NCBI GenBank assembly: GCA_046957575.1
Contig: JBKUOG010000016.1
Coordinates: forward strand, 11,096 to 75,095
Direction: 5' to 3'
DNA length: 64,000 nucleotides
DNA from: UMGS1370 sp046957575
GTDB taxonomy: Bacteria > Bacillota > Clostridia > Lachnospirales > Lachnospiraceae
The notes below the pieces were generated by a model, which searched no databases, was not told the origin of the DNA, and saw only the letters and a program-made list of their open reading frames with translations. Below, piece after piece: positions 17,003-25,738 of this stretch (within the stretch, counting starts at the first letter, position 1; each line of letters begins with the position of its first letter). The translations under genes were made by a program, and so were the position numbers.

Positions 17003-17250
17003 TGGTATAATGTGAACACCTGACGAGGTATTTCACGAGTCTGGTGAGAATCAATGCCTGTCCACTTAGCGAGGTATTGTCGAGCTTAGTGGATATAGGG
17101 TATAATAACTCCAAAATACAGATGTGCTGCGCACATCTGCAGCTGCCTTTGGCAGCTAAAAGATTTTGTCGTTACCATATCAGGTGAAAACAAATGTCTG
17201 CTTCGCAGCCGCTTGTTTTCCTGCTGATATGGTATAATAACTCCAAAATA
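17003..17250 (+). repeat. Structured intergenic element, copy 1 (inverted copy at 26440-26666)
   Basis: Reading on the plus strand the element opens with an extended -10 (TGG-TATAAT, 17003-17011). Two tandem stem-loops follow: 17017-17046 and 17062-17092. Each has a 3-bp inner stem, a T-T mismatch, an outer stem and a loop of the form GAGGTATT-N-CGA. Then come GGTATAATAACTCCAAAATA (17099-17118), the hairpin CAGATGTGC/GCACATCTG (17119-17139), AGCTGCC/GGCAGCT (17141-17157), and a long hairpin bounded by CCATATCAG/CTGATATGG (17175-17232). The 20-base motif is repeated exactly at 17231-17250. Copy 2 has the same order on the other strand. No protein is encoded. Confidence 0.75.
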
Positions 17251-17258
17251 AGCCATGC

Positions 17259-17387
17259 GTCAATTATCAGGGAAATCTGCTGCAAGCTGGCTTACAGGCA
17301 CAGGTTTTCCCTGGTAATTGACATAGAGCGCATGCGCCCGCTTCCAGAATCCGTAAAAGTACAAAGCAATTTTGGGGATTCTGGAAG
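17259..17387 (+). other. Two long hairpins between the structured element and the PHP gene
   Basis: A 17-bp stem (17259-17275 with 17306-17322; all pairs match except one T-G wobble) is followed by a perfect 12-bp stem, CTTCCAGAATCC (17341-17352) with GGATTCTGGAAG (17376-17387). Neither is present in the copy at 26.5 kb. They end 30 bases before the PHP start codon, so any transcript from the element would have a highly folded leader. Confidence 0.55.
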
Positions 17388-17417
17388 ATGCATGGCTGAC
17401 ACAGAAAGGATGATATC

Positions 17418-18140
17418 ATGACCGATATTATGGATCTGCATACTCACACTCTGGCCAGCGGCCACGCATACAGCACATTAATGGAAATGATCCGTTCTGC
17501 AGCCGATCATGGGCTGAAGCTTTACGGCTGTGCGGATCACGCTCCGGCTATGCCCGGAACTTTTGGCAGTCTGTATTTCCAGAATTTTAAGGTAATTCCC
17601 AGAAATCTTTATGGAATCCAGATTCTTATGGGAGCAGAATTAAATATACTGGATTCTTCCGGAAAGGTGGATCTGCCGGAAAGCGTCCTGGCTCGTCTGG
17701 ATTACGGCATTGCCAGCATTCATCCCCCCTGCTACTCCGGAAAAACCATTTTAGAGAATACTTCGGCCTATTTAGGCGCTCTTAAAAATCCTTATGTCCA
17801 GGTGATTGGGCATCCGGATGACGGCCGCTTTCCTGTAGATTATGAAACCTTGGCAGCCGCAGCTGCAGAACACCACAAGCTTTTAGAGATCAACAATTCT
17901 TCCTTAAGTCCCAACGGTTTCCGGACAAGTGCCCGCGAAAATTACCAGATCCTGCTGGAATACTGCTGCAAGTACAGGACTCACATTCTAATCAGCAGCG
18001 ATGCCCATATCTGTTTTGATGTGGGAAACCATGATTTTGCCCGCAAACTGCTTGGGGAACTGGCTTTTCCAGAAGACCTGATCGTCAATACTTCCCTGGA
18101 AAAACTGGCTTCTTTTCTTCCGGGGAAAATTCAGCTATAA
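17418..18140 (+). CDS. PHP-domain phosphatase/hydrolase (YcdX-like)
   Basis: The 240-residue protein is a complete PHP domain of the YcdX type. Metal-binding motifs are DLHTHT near the N-terminus, CADHAP (about 38-43), GAELNIL, SIHPP, IGHPDD, LEINNSS and SSDAH near residue 195. These ligate a trinuclear metal centre in the family. Members are phosphoesterases; the substrate is unknown. The ATG follows AAAGGATGATATC. Its upstream region is the structured element and hairpins, which would form its leader if transcribed from the element's promoter. Confidence 0.87.
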   Translation: MTDIMDLHTHTLASGHAYSTLMEMIRSAADHGLKLYGCADHAPAMPGTFGSLYFQNFKVIPRNLYGIQILMGAELNILDSSGKVDLPESVLARLDYGIASIHPPCYSGKTILENTSAYLGALKNPYVQVIGHPDDGRFPVDYETLAAAAAEHHKLLEINNSSLSPNGFRTSARENYQILLEYCCKYRTHILISSDAHICFDVGNHDFARKLLGELAFPEDLIVNTSLEKLASFLPGKIQL

Positions 18141-18148
18141 AGGAAAAT

Positions 18149-18353
18149 ATGGATGATGCAGAAACCGTCCTTTTGATTGATTCCGGGAAAGACCAGCATT
18201 CCATTGATGTCCACCACGGTTCTCCAATGATGAAAAAATCTTAGAATTGAGAAATAAATATGAGCTGCATATGAAAGCGGAACACTGCCTATCCGATGAA
18301 GCCGGAATAGCAGATGCAGACAGCGCATTTATTAAAAAAAGGGTTGATGCAAG
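18149..18353 (+). pseudogene. Possible decayed small gene after the PHP gene
   Basis: An ATG with AAGGAAA eight bases after the PHP stop opens a 32-codon frame (MDDAETVLLIDSG...). Another reading frame starting near 18222 continues with a plausible protein-like sequence (NDEKILELRNKYELHMKAEH, then DADSAFIKKRVDARK) up to the terminator. This looks like one gene broken by a frameshift. I do not recognise the family, and chance coding is possible. Confidence 0.25.
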
Positions 18354-18392
18354 AAAGTACGGGCCATGGAATAACCACAGCCCGTACTTTTT
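18354..18392. terminator. Bidirectional terminator between the PHP region and asnA
   Basis: AAAGTACGGGC (18354-18364) pairs perfectly with GCCCGTACTTT (18380-18390), followed by more T residues on the plus strand. The asnA stop codon is two bases away on the other strand, so the hairpin serves convergent transcripts. Confidence 0.8.
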
Positions 18393-18393
18393 A

Positions 18394-19401
18394 TTACAGC
18401 AAAATAATCTTATGTTCTTCGCAAATTCTGCGCATCTCATCCGGCCACAGGCTGGCCTGAACTTCCCCTACATGGGCTCTGTCCAGCAAAAGCATACACA
18501 GCCTGGACTGGCCGATTCCGCCTCCAATGGTATAGGGAAGCTGGCCTTCCAGCAGCATTTTGTGGTACGGAAGAGATCTTCTGTCATCGCATCCTGCTTT
18601 GGAAAGCTGCTCATCCAGACTCTTTTCATCCACGCGGATTCCCATGCTGGAAATCTCCAGAGCGCATCCCAGTGTCTCAAACCAGAACAAAATATCTCCG
18701 TTTAGCTGCCAGTCATCATAGTCCGGCGCCCGCCCGTCATGAGGTTTCCCGCTGGCCAGCTTATCGCCGATTTTCATTAAAAATACACAGCCGTATTCTT
18801 TCGTAATGAGATTTTCCCGTTCCTTGGGAGTCTTATCCGGATAGCGGTCTTCCAGCTCCTGAGTGGTAATAAATGTAATGTCTTCCGGCAGTTGCTTTAC
18901 AGCCTGAGGATATTTGTACCAGACCTCATGCTCCATATGTTTAATCACTTTAAAAATCGTTTTTACTGTATCTTTTAAAGTATCCAGATTCCGTTCCTCT
19001 TTTGTGATCACTTTTTCCCAATCCCACTGGTCTACGTAGCAGGAATGAAGATTATCCAGTTCCTCATCCCGCCGGATTGCGTTCATATTGGTGTATAACC
19101 CTTCTCCTGGCTGAAATCCATAGTGCTTTAGCGCCATTCGTTTCCACTTTGCCAGAGACTGCACTACTTCCACAACCTCTCCCGGCTCTCCCAAAAGGTC
19201 AAACTGAACCGTTCTTTCTACCCCATTCAGATTGTCGTTTAAGCCGGAGTTCTTTTTTACAAACAGCGGAGCGGAAATTCTCTCCAAATTCATCTCTCTG
19301 CCAAATTCCTTTTGAAATGTATCTCGAATGTACTTAATTGCTTCCTGGGTTTCCCGCACTGTCAGGTGGGGATCATACCCTTTTGGTAAAATCAAAGCCA
19401 T
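18394..19401 (-). CDS. asnA: Aspartate--ammonia ligase (asparagine synthetase A)
   Basis: AsnA makes asparagine from aspartate, ammonia and ATP, and is a class II tRNA-synthetase-like enzyme. The 335-residue product shows family motifs such as LTVRETQEAIKYIRD near the N-terminus, VQSLAKWKR, LHSCYVDQWDWEK and the C-terminal GGGIGQSRLCM with DRAHVGEVQ. The ATG at 19399-19401 follows AGGAGG; nine codons upstream another ATG lacks a site. No T-box leader is apparent in the 105 bases before it. It is transcribed toward the shared terminator. Confidence 0.95.
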   Translation of the reverse strand: MALILPKGYDPHLTVRETQEAIKYIRDTFQKEFGREMNLERISAPLFVKKNSGLNDNLNGVERTVQFDLLGEPGEVVEVVQSLAKWKRMALKHYGFQPGEGLYTNMNAIRRDEELDNLHSCYVDQWDWEKVITKEERNLDTLKDTVKTIFKVIKHMEHEVWYKYPQAVKQLPEDITFITTQELEDRYPDKTPKERENLITKEYGCVFLMKIGDKLASGKPHDGRAPDYDDWQLNGDILFWFETLGCALEISSMGIRVDEKSLDEQLSKAGCDDRRSLPYHKMLLEGQLPYTIGGGIGQSRLCMLLLDRAHVGEVQASLWPDEMRRICEEHKIILL

Positions 19402-19506
19402 ACTCTTGTCCTCCTGCCATTCACTCATACGGCCCTTTATTTAGGACCTATATCTGCTAATGTTACCACCTGGCAGGTGGTTCTGCAAGGAAAACTTATG
19501 TTTCTT

Positions 19507-20583
19507 CTAAACCTTTTTGTCTGAAGAACCTGTGATTTCCAAAAGGACTTTAATAAGCATCAGAGCTGCAGGCCCTAAGAAAACTCCCCATATTCCAAAT
19601 AGCTTCAATCCTGTATAGAGAGCCGCCAATGTCTCCAGAGCAGACAGTCCTGTGCCTTTTGCCATCATTTTTGTCTCCAATACCTGGCGTAAAATATAGC
19701 AGACTCCGTAAATTCCGATTAATGCGGCTGCTTTTTTTCCATTTCTGCCCAAAAGCTCCACAAGTGCCCAGGGAATCAGGGCAGTTCCCGTTCCGAATAA
19801 GGGAAGGGCGTCCAAAAGTCCGATTCCGATTCCCAGAAGCATATAATAAGGATTTTTCAGCAAAAATAATCCCATGATGCAGACTCCGGTTGTCAGCAGT
19901 AAAATCACTGCCTGGACTCTTACATAGGTTTTTCCAAATGCCCGGAACTTTTCGTGGATAATTCCAAATTCGTCCCGAAACAGAGATTGTTTCTCCATCT
20001 TTCGGATGGTATCTAATTTTCCCAGGGTTAAGACTGAGGCCAAAAACAGGACAAATACTATTACCATCCCGTTTGCTATCCACTGCACTACAGAAACAGA
20101 ACTTATCATTAAGTAAGGCATTGCCGCTGTCTTTGCAGATTCTCCCAAATCCCGCAGCATATCCTGCACCAGACAAACTACATAACCAGATCGCAGATGA
20201 AATATTTTTTCTGCTGTCCGACAACATCCTGTCAGCCAGATGTCAAACTGCCTGGTGATTTCCGGCAGCGCCTGGAAAAAAAGTTCTGCCTGCGCAGCCA
20301 GCCTGCAGCCGCCGAAATAGATTCCCACGCCTAATAAAATCGCCAATACAATCAGTTCTCCTCCCCCGACTGCCTCTATAGGAATACGTATGGAGCGGTC
20401 TTTTCCTGTAATCGTCAATTTTTTTTGAATCCATTTTGCAGACGGCTCTAAGAGGAGCGCTGTCACATACGCTGCAAAAAAAGGAATTACCAGGGGCAGC
20501 AGGTATTTAAACCCTATATATACCGCCCCTGTAATTCCTATGATGATAATAATTTTCTTCAGTTTCTCCTTCGGTTTTTCCAT
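19507..20583 (-). CDS. AI-2E family transporter, YtvI-like sporulation membrane protein
   Basis: The 358-residue integral membrane protein has about seven or eight membrane segments in the AI-2E/YtvI pattern. These include the N-terminal pair (about 10-50), a central amphipathic region and the C-terminal conserved stretch with GLLDALPLFGTGTALIPWAL. YtvI-like proteins are produced during sporulation in Firmicutes. The ATG at 20581-20583 is preceded by GGTGAG. It lies downstream of the pseudouridine synthase gene with an 82-base gap. The transported substrate is not known. Confidence 0.82.
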   Translation of the reverse strand: MEKPKEKLKKIIIIIGITGAVYIGFKYLLPLVIPFFAAYVTALLLEPSAKWIQKKLTITGKDRSIRIPIEAVGGGELIVLAILLGVGIYFGGCRLAAQAELFFQALPEITRQFDIWLTGCCRTAEKIFHLRSGYVVCLVQDMLRDLGESAKTAAMPYLMISSVSVVQWIANGMVIVFVLFLASVLTLGKLDTIRKMEKQSLFRDEFGIIHEKFRAFGKTYVRVQAVILLLTTGVCIMGLFLLKNPYYMLLGIGIGLLDALPLFGTGTALIPWALVELLGRNGKKAAALIGIYGVCYILRQVLETKMMAKGTGLSALETLAALYTGLKLFGIWGVFLGPAALMLIKVLLEITGSSDKKV

Positions 20584-20665
20584 GGACTCACCTATTTCTG
20601 TTTTGTACTTCCTTTGTACACAGTCTAGTATGAGCAAAATTCCGGAGATTATTCCTAGAGCATGT

Positions 20666-21364
20666 TTAAAACAGTTCCATAAAATCTTTAAATGCCCTGC
20701 TTTCCGGCTTTGCAGAAAAACGCATCTCTTTCCCGGTAACAGGATGAACAAATTGAAGTTGTGCTGCCCACAATGCTAACGGAACTGTCCGGCCCGGCAC
20801 TTTGCTGCCGTATTTGGCATCTCCCAAAACCGGCAGACCATGTCCGGCAAACTGAACCCGGATTTGATGATGGCGTCCTGTCATAAGCTGAACCTTTGCC
20901 AGAGATAGTTCCTGTCCGTCTATTATTTTGGTTCCCAGAATTTCATAGGAAAGTTCCGCCCGCTTACTTTCATCCACAGACTTATCAACAATTTGTGAAT
21001 AATTATTTTTCCCGTCTTTCCGCAGAAAATCTACATATTTCCCCATATTATCCACAGGTTTTCCACAAATTACGACATAATATATTTTCTTTAATTTTCC
21101 GTCCTGCACCTGTTTTGACAAGGCTGCAGCCGCTTTCTGTTCCTTTGCATATACCATTACGCCGCCCACCGGCTTATCCAGTCTGTGGATAACTCCCACG
21201 TAAGGCACTGATGTATTTGTGGACATGGTTGTGGATAAGTTAACAAGATGTTTGCGAATTTCGCTGACCATATCCGGCTCAAATCTATGAACAGACTGGG
21301 ATTGTATGCCTGCCGGTTTTACTGGCACAAGTATGTTCTCATCTTCATATAAGATCGTAAGCAT
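20666..21364 (-). CDS. RluA-family pseudouridine synthase
   Basis: The 232-residue enzyme isomerises uridine to pseudouridine in RNA. It has the RluA catalytic motif GVIHRLDKPVGGVMVYAK, with the nucleophilic Asp near residue 62, and the later motif LMTGRHHQIRVQFAGHG. No S4 domain precedes the catalytic domain. The exact RNA target is not predictable. It is transcribed divergently from the HlyIII gene across a 139-base promoter region. Confidence 0.9.
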   Translation of the reverse strand: MLTILYEDENILVPVKPAGIQSQSVHRFEPDMVSEIRKHLVNLSTTMSTNTSVPYVGVIHRLDKPVGGVMVYAKEQKAAAALSKQVQDGKLKKIYYVVICGKPVDNMGKYVDFLRKDGKNNYSQIVDKSVDESKRAELSYEILGTKIIDGQELSLAKVQLMTGRHHQIRVQFAGHGLPVLGDAKYGSKVPGRTVPLALWAAQLQFVHPVTGKEMRFSAKPESRAFKDFMELF

Positions 21365-21408
21365 CTTTTGTTCTGCCTTTCTTTTTTTAGTTCTTTCTTT
21401 TTTAACTC

Positions 21409-21436
21409 TTGCATTTTTTTAAAAAAAGTGTATAGT
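21409..21436 (+). promoter_or_regulatory. Promoter upstream of the HlyIII gene
   Basis: TTGCAT (21409-21414) and TATAGT (21431-21436) are 16 bases apart, with an A-rich spacer, 68 bases before the start codon. This is a good match to a vegetative promoter. Confidence 0.5.
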
Positions 21437-21503
21437 ATGTAATATATCAACACATAGTTTTTAATACTACATATCACAGTTTTTAAGATTCAGGAGGTGT
21501 TTT

Positions 21504-22178
21504 ATGTCACGTCAAACCATAAAATCCAATCTTTTAAAAATAAAAGATCCCGGCAGCGCCATTACCCACTTTATCGCCATGGCACTGGCCATTCTGGCTG
21601 CGGGCCCTCTGCTCATAAAGGCTGCCAAAGATCCAGGACCATTTCATGTAGCTGCGCTGGCTGTCTTCATCGTCAGCATGATCTTATTATATGCTGCCAG
21701 CACCACCTATCATACCCTGGACATATCGCCAAAAATTAACCTGTTCCTGCGCAAATTGGATCACATGATGATTTTTATCTTGATTGCAGGAACTTACACT
21801 CCAGTGTGCATGATTGTATTAGGTGACAAAGTCGGCTGGTTTTTATTGGGACTGGTCTGGACCATCGCCATTGCGGGAATTATCATCAAAGCCTGCTGGA
21901 TTACCTGCCCCAAGTGGTTTTCATCCCTTTTGTATATTGCCATGGGATGGGTATGTGTCCTGGCTTTTACCAGAATCGTTCAGGCGCTTCCTCCTGCTGC
22001 ATTTGGCTGGCTTCTTGCAGGCGGTATTATTTACACCATCGGCGGAGTGATCTATGCCTTAAAGCTTCCGCTGTTTAACTCCCGTCATAAATACTTCGGC
22101 TCCCATGAAATCTTCCATTTGTTTGTCATGGGAGGCAGTCTCTGTCACTATATCATGATGTATGAGTTTGTTGCATAA
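21504..22178 (+). CDS. Hemolysin III / PAQR family membrane protein
   Basis: The 224-residue protein has seven membrane segments and the PAQR/HlyIII motifs: STTYHTL after the second segment, KLDHMMIFILIAGTYTPVC, and a C-terminal GSHEIFHLFVMGGSLCHY with conserved His residues. These polar residues form a zinc-binding hydrolase-like site in the superfamily. AGGAGGTG precedes the ATG. Its 3' end overlaps the convergent GIY-YIG gene by 26 bases. Confidence 0.9.
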   Translation: MSRQTIKSNLLKIKDPGSAITHFIAMALAILAAGPLLIKAAKDPGPFHVAALAVFIVSMILLYAASTTYHTLDISPKINLFLRKLDHMMIFILIAGTYTPVCMIVLGDKVGWFLLGLVWTIAIAGIIIKACWITCPKWFSSLLYIAMGWVCVLAFTRIVQALPPAAFGWLLAGGIIYTIGGVIYALKLPLFNSRHKYFGSHEIFHLFVMGGSLCHYIMMYEFVA

Positions 22179-22407
22179 TCAGTTTTTCTTTCTGATCTTT
22201 CCGCATCTTTTTAATAGCCGCTTCCCGGCGCATGGCCTCTGATTTTGTCTCAAATGCTTCCCAGTAGACCAATGCAACCGGCCTGCGGCTTTTTGTGTAT
22301 TTTGCTCCATGACCGCTGTTGTGCGCCTTCAGCCGCTTTTCCAGACAGTTTGTCCAGCCGCAGTAAAGGGTGCCGTCACCGCACCGGAGAATATAGGTAT
22401 AATTCAT
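22153..22407 (-). CDS. GIY-YIG nuclease family protein (UPF0213)
   Basis: The 84-residue protein is a single GIY-YIG domain. It begins YTYILRCGDGTLYCGWT, the equivalent of the GIY...YIG strands, and continues with KRLKAHNSGHGAKYTKSRRP and the conserved glutamate region VYWEAFETKSEAMRRE. Stand-alone members of this length (YhbQ/YurQ type) are probable nucleases of unclear role. The gene overlaps the end of the convergent HlyIII gene. Confidence 0.9.
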   Translation of the reverse strand: MNYTYILRCGDGTLYCGWTNCLEKRLKAHNSGHGAKYTKSRRPVALVYWEAFETKSEAMRREAAIKKMRKDQKEKLIMQQTHTS

Positions 22408-22557
22408 AATCGTATGCCTCTTTGCTATGTAAACGGTAATCGCTAAAGCTTTTGATTACCGCCCAGGTTTCCCTGTATCTATGATAAAGCACCAGCCGGA
22501 TGCGCAGGATGTTTATACCTTATTATATCATAGAATCTTAAAAAGGTGTATGTCCCG

Positions 22558-22956
22558 TCAGCACAATTCCGTTTTCCAGAACCCATGAAGGTTGCAGTAG
22601 GCGTATACGGCTACCGGTTTATCATCTTCTGCCACCAGAAATTCTGCCTGAGCAGCTTCGTCTGGTTCCAGCATCCGTCTCTGGCACCCTTTCTCTGTCT
22701 GAAGATAAATCCACTGGATGCTGTGTTCGCTGCTCATGGGATGCATATTTTCTCCCACTTTCACAGTAATGCGGCTGCCTTTCTGCTCCACCACCGGCAC
22801 ATGCTTTTCTTTTGCCCCGTCTGTGGAATTGGCCAGCAGCAGTCCCATAGGCTGGTCGCAGCACTTAAAATTTTCCTGATGAGGTCCTCCAATCACTTCA
22901 ATAATTGCCTGTCCATGTTCTCCTACTAAAAATACCGGTTCTCCATTTGATTTCAT
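22558..22956 (-). CDS. dfx: Superoxide reductase (desulfoferrodoxin family) without the first CxxC
   Basis: The 132-residue protein reduces superoxide at a mononuclear iron site. All ligands of that site can be seen: KHVPVVE, NMHPM, EHSIQWI and YCNLHGFW supply four His and one Cys. The N-terminal 35 residues align with the desulforedoxin domain of class I enzymes, but only the later Cys-Cys pair (KCCDQPMGLL) is kept; the CxxC of the rubredoxin-like FeS4 centre is replaced by other residues. Centre I should therefore be absent while catalysis at centre II is retained. It is a single-gene unit. Confidence 0.9.
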   Translation of the reverse strand: MKSNGEPVFLVGEHGQAIIEVIGGPHQENFKCCDQPMGLLLANSTDGAKEKHVPVVEQKGSRITVKVGENMHPMSSEHSIQWIYLQTEKGCQRRMLEPDEAAQAEFLVAEDDKPVAVYAYCNLHGFWKTELC

Positions 22957-22980
22957 AGAAAAATCCCTCCTGTCAAAGAA

Positions 22981-23032
22981 GGCGCTGATGAAAATGGCAA
23001 GCTCCTGTCTTCTGCCTGATTTTCAGCGCGCC
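22981..23032 (-). terminator. Hairpin between the SPOCS/LysM gene and dfx
   Basis: GCGCTGATGAAAAT at 22982 pairs with ATTTTCAGCGC at 23019, with a two-base bulge and a loop of about 20 bases. It lies downstream of the SPOCS gene and directly in front of dfx on the minus strand, so it may end the first transcript or act in the dfx leader. Confidence 0.4.
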
Positions 23033-23133
23033 TTTCATTTTTAGCTGCATTGATTTCTAAATTATATTGGTTTTCGTTGTACTAGTTAATAGATATCTCC
23101 AATTTTTCTAAAATTATTCGTCTGGTACAGCGA

Positions 23134-24708
23134 TTAGGCTACTTCCTTTACCAGAATCAGCCGATCGCCTGGCCGGATTTCCTCACTGGACAATTCATTC
23201 ATGGCCATAATACTTTCCACTGTGGTATGGAATTTTTTTGCAATTTTCCACAAACTGTCGCCTGGCTGCACAATATAACCCACAATTCCAGGCATTTCCT
23301 GAAGTTTTTTTACGTCCAGCGGCTTTTCTGTCACATCTGTGACCACTGCTTCGCACACTGGCTGAAGCACCAAAATATCCAGAGACGCTGTCCCTTTAAT
23401 TTCTACGTTGTCTCCTCCTGACATAACTGCTGACAACTGCTCCAGCCCCGGCGTAACCTGATACACGCTGTTTTCCTTTATGCCGATTGCTTCCGCCTCA
23501 CAGTGAAACGGTGCCATACGCACAGCTGACTGAATGGGCGCAGAATCATCGCTGGTTAAATACAGCAAGGAAACTTCCACTGCCCCATCAATCAAAAGCC
23601 GGTTTTCTCCTATAGAAATATCATCTATTTTGACAGTTCCGCCACTGTGACAAATTTGCAGAATTCTCTGGTTCTGATCCAGAGAAACTTTTTCCGCCAC
23701 CCGGCATTTGCAGCTATTTTTGGTAAGAATCTGCTCAAAGCAGGCATCTGATGTAACCGGAATGATTTCTCTGTCTGTGGCATAGAGATCGCTTAAAATC
23801 TGAATCTGCTGCTCCTCGTAAAGCTTCATGTCTAATTCCAGAACTGCCTCTACGTCTAATTCACGCATCTCGCCGTCATAATCTGGACGGGCCTCCACAT
23901 CTTTGTGAGCCAGCCCCACATTTACCACCGGAATCATGTCCTCATCCGCCCCTGACAGTTCTGCTTCTCCCGAAAAAGGAATCGTCTCTTCCAGCCACTG
24001 GACCGGGGTGTCGTCCCCTTCTCCAGAGTAAATTACAAATACTTCCAGATTTCCATCTATCAGCATTCTCCCATCAGACGGCCGGGAGGAAACGCCGCAC
24101 AGCCGCATTTCTTTCCAGAGAAGCTGGCCGATATTGGGTTTATTGCCGGATAACGACATCTGTTCTTTGATACGCAGGGTATCTTTGCGGCGGGCTGCAA
24201 TCGCTGCGATGTCTATAGAGCGGTGCTTTAACCGCACATTGGCCATACCTGATTCGGATTGACTGCCGCTTTCTCTGGCATCCTCTGCTGCCTCCGACTG
24301 ATACAGACTTTCTACTCGCACTTCCAGAGTCACAATCGCCTTTACCCCCAGTTTTCGGGAATTGACCATTCCTGTACTCAAATCTTCCAACTGTGCGTCC
24401 AGGCTGATGTCATCCCGTTCTTCCAGGCCCGGCACATTCACCATTTCTTCAAAGGGCATACTCCCTCCCAATGTCTGAAGTCCGCCTTCTGCCCGCCGGT
24501 AAAGCACCTGAAAGTCCAGTTTTCCCTTTATTAAAACTTTCTCCCCCTGGTTTTTCACTGATTCTATCTGGATTTCCCCATTGTCCAAAAGCACCTGATC
24601 CATATCATCCATCGTATCCGGCACGATAAAATCATCGTCCAGTGTGATCTGCGTTGTAGTGTTTCCCTTCCATCGGTTCATATGTATCTGCTGCTTTACC
24701 AACTCCAT
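23134..24708 (-). CDS. SPOCS (DUF3794) domain protein with C-terminal LysM
   Basis: The 524-residue protein carries three DUF3794/SPOCS repeats (about 25-150, 185-310 and 325-450) and a C-terminal LysM peptidoglycan-binding module (about 473-520, YIVQPGDSLWKIAKKFHTT). This architecture is typical of Clostridial spore-coat and morphogenesis proteins related to SipL, which binds SpoIVA around the forespore. The ATG at 24706-24708 is preferred over an earlier one by length match and a G-rich upstream site. It is not obviously in an operon. Expression under a mother-cell sigma factor is expected but I did not find a clear promoter. Confidence 0.88.
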   Translation of the reverse strand: MELVKQQIHMNRWKGNTTTQITLDDDFIVPDTMDDMDQVLLDNGEIQIESVKNQGEKVLIKGKLDFQVLYRRAEGGLQTLGGSMPFEEMVNVPGLEERDDISLDAQLEDLSTGMVNSRKLGVKAIVTLEVRVESLYQSEAAEDARESGSQSESGMANVRLKHRSIDIAAIAARRKDTLRIKEQMSLSGNKPNIGQLLWKEMRLCGVSSRPSDGRMLIDGNLEVFVIYSGEGDDTPVQWLEETIPFSGEAELSGADEDMIPVVNVGLAHKDVEARPDYDGEMRELDVEAVLELDMKLYEEQQIQILSDLYATDREIIPVTSDACFEQILTKNSCKCRVAEKVSLDQNQRILQICHSGGTVKIDDISIGENRLLIDGAVEVSLLYLTSDDSAPIQSAVRMAPFHCEAEAIGIKENSVYQVTPGLEQLSAVMSGGDNVEIKGTASLDILVLQPVCEAVVTDVTEKPLDVKKLQEMPGIVGYIVQPGDSLWKIAKKFHTTVESIMAMNELSSEEIRPGDRLILVKEVA

Positions 24709-24871
24709 AATGCCTGCCGCCTTTCCTTCACAAGATATCTTTTGACACATTGCTCCTTAGAAAAAGGTATGCAGACTATCTGGTATTTATGAAGGCTTTG
24801 CCTGAATGAATCATCTTATCCGTTGTGAACTACCCATTGTCTAAAGTCAGTGGGATTGCGGTAGCCTTATT

Positions 24872-25738
24872 TCAATATTCTTCTGTAAACCGGTGACGTT
24901 TTCCATCTTTTACATATCCGATGCAGGCGTCTAAGTTGACGTTTTCTGCACTCCGGAAGATATTCATATCTACATTGGGGTTGATCGTCTTCAGTTCCCT
25001 GATTAGTTCTTTGATCTCCTGGCGTTTGGAAGTATGAACACCTTCTTCCATCGCTTTTTCTTTGGCAATCTGCTCTGTAAACCGGCAGGCGCACTGCAGA
25101 AAACGAAGATGGTTGTATTCTTTCCACTCCAGAATTGCTTCTTCTTTTACCAGATATAAGGGACGGATCAGCTCCATTCCCGGAAAATTGGTGCTGTGGA
25201 GTTTGGGCATCATAGTATTATACTGACCGCCGTAAAGGACGCTCATCAGCGTCGTTTCAATCGCATCATCAAAATGGTGTCCCAGGGCAATCTTATTACA
25301 TCCCAGTTCTTTTGCATGGGCGTAAAGGTATCCTCTTCGCATTCTGGCACAGAGATAACAGGGCGACTGATCAATGTCTACCACAATATCAAAAATATCC
25401 GAATCACAGATACGGACAGGGATGTTCATCCGTCTGGCATTTTCTTCAATCAGCCGCCGGTTATCCGGGTGATACCCCGGATCCATTACCAGAAACTGCA
25501 GACCAAACTCCATCTTTCCATGACGGAGTATCTCCTGCATGCACTTGGCAAGAAGCATGGAATCCTTTCCGCCGGATATGCAGACTGCAATGTTATCCCC
25601 TTCCTCGATCATATTGTACTCATTAAGAGCACGTACAAAGGGTCTCCATATGGATTTCCGGAACTGTTTGATAATGCTCTGCTCAATCACTCTGTATTCT
25701 TCCAGTTTTTTTTCTTTTTTGTTATTCTCCTGCATCAT
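24872..25738 (-). CDS. TtcA-like tRNA 2-thiolation PP-loop ATPase
   Basis: The 288-residue protein has the PP-loop motif CISGGKDSM near residue 54 and the CxxC motif CYLCARMRRG near residue 127. It also has the conserved GHHFDDAIETTLM, as in TtcA/TtuA enzymes that activate tRNA with ATP and transfer sulfur, usually to C32. A third cysteine region (LQCACRF) follows. Its start overlaps the cysE stop by an ATGA junction, so the two are translationally coupled; cysteine supply by CysE next to a thiolation enzyme makes sense. The precise tRNA position is inferred from family only. Confidence 0.85.
   Translation of the reverse strand: MMQENNKKEKKLEEYRVIEQSIIKQFRKSIWRPFVRALNEYNMIEEGDNIAVCISGGKDSMLLAKCMQEILRHGKMEFGLQFLVMDPGYHPDNRRLIEENARRMNIPVRICDSDIFDIVVDIDQSPCYLCARMRRGYLYAHAKELGCNKIALGHHFDDAIETTLMSVLYGGQYNTMMPKLHSTNFPGMELIRPLYLVKEEAILEWKEYNHLRFLQCACRFTEQIAKEKAMEEGVHTSKRQEIKELIRELKTINPNVDMNIFRSAENVNLDACIGYVKDGKRHRFTEEY

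Noticed and set aside
19402..19506. A T-box leader for asnA
   Set aside because: The short upstream region has a CCACCTG/CAGGTGG palindrome but none of the conserved T-box sequence.
19550..20227. A 225-codon minus-strand frame inside the AI-2E gene
   Set aside because: It is a shifted frame of a convincing membrane protein and has no start signal of its own.
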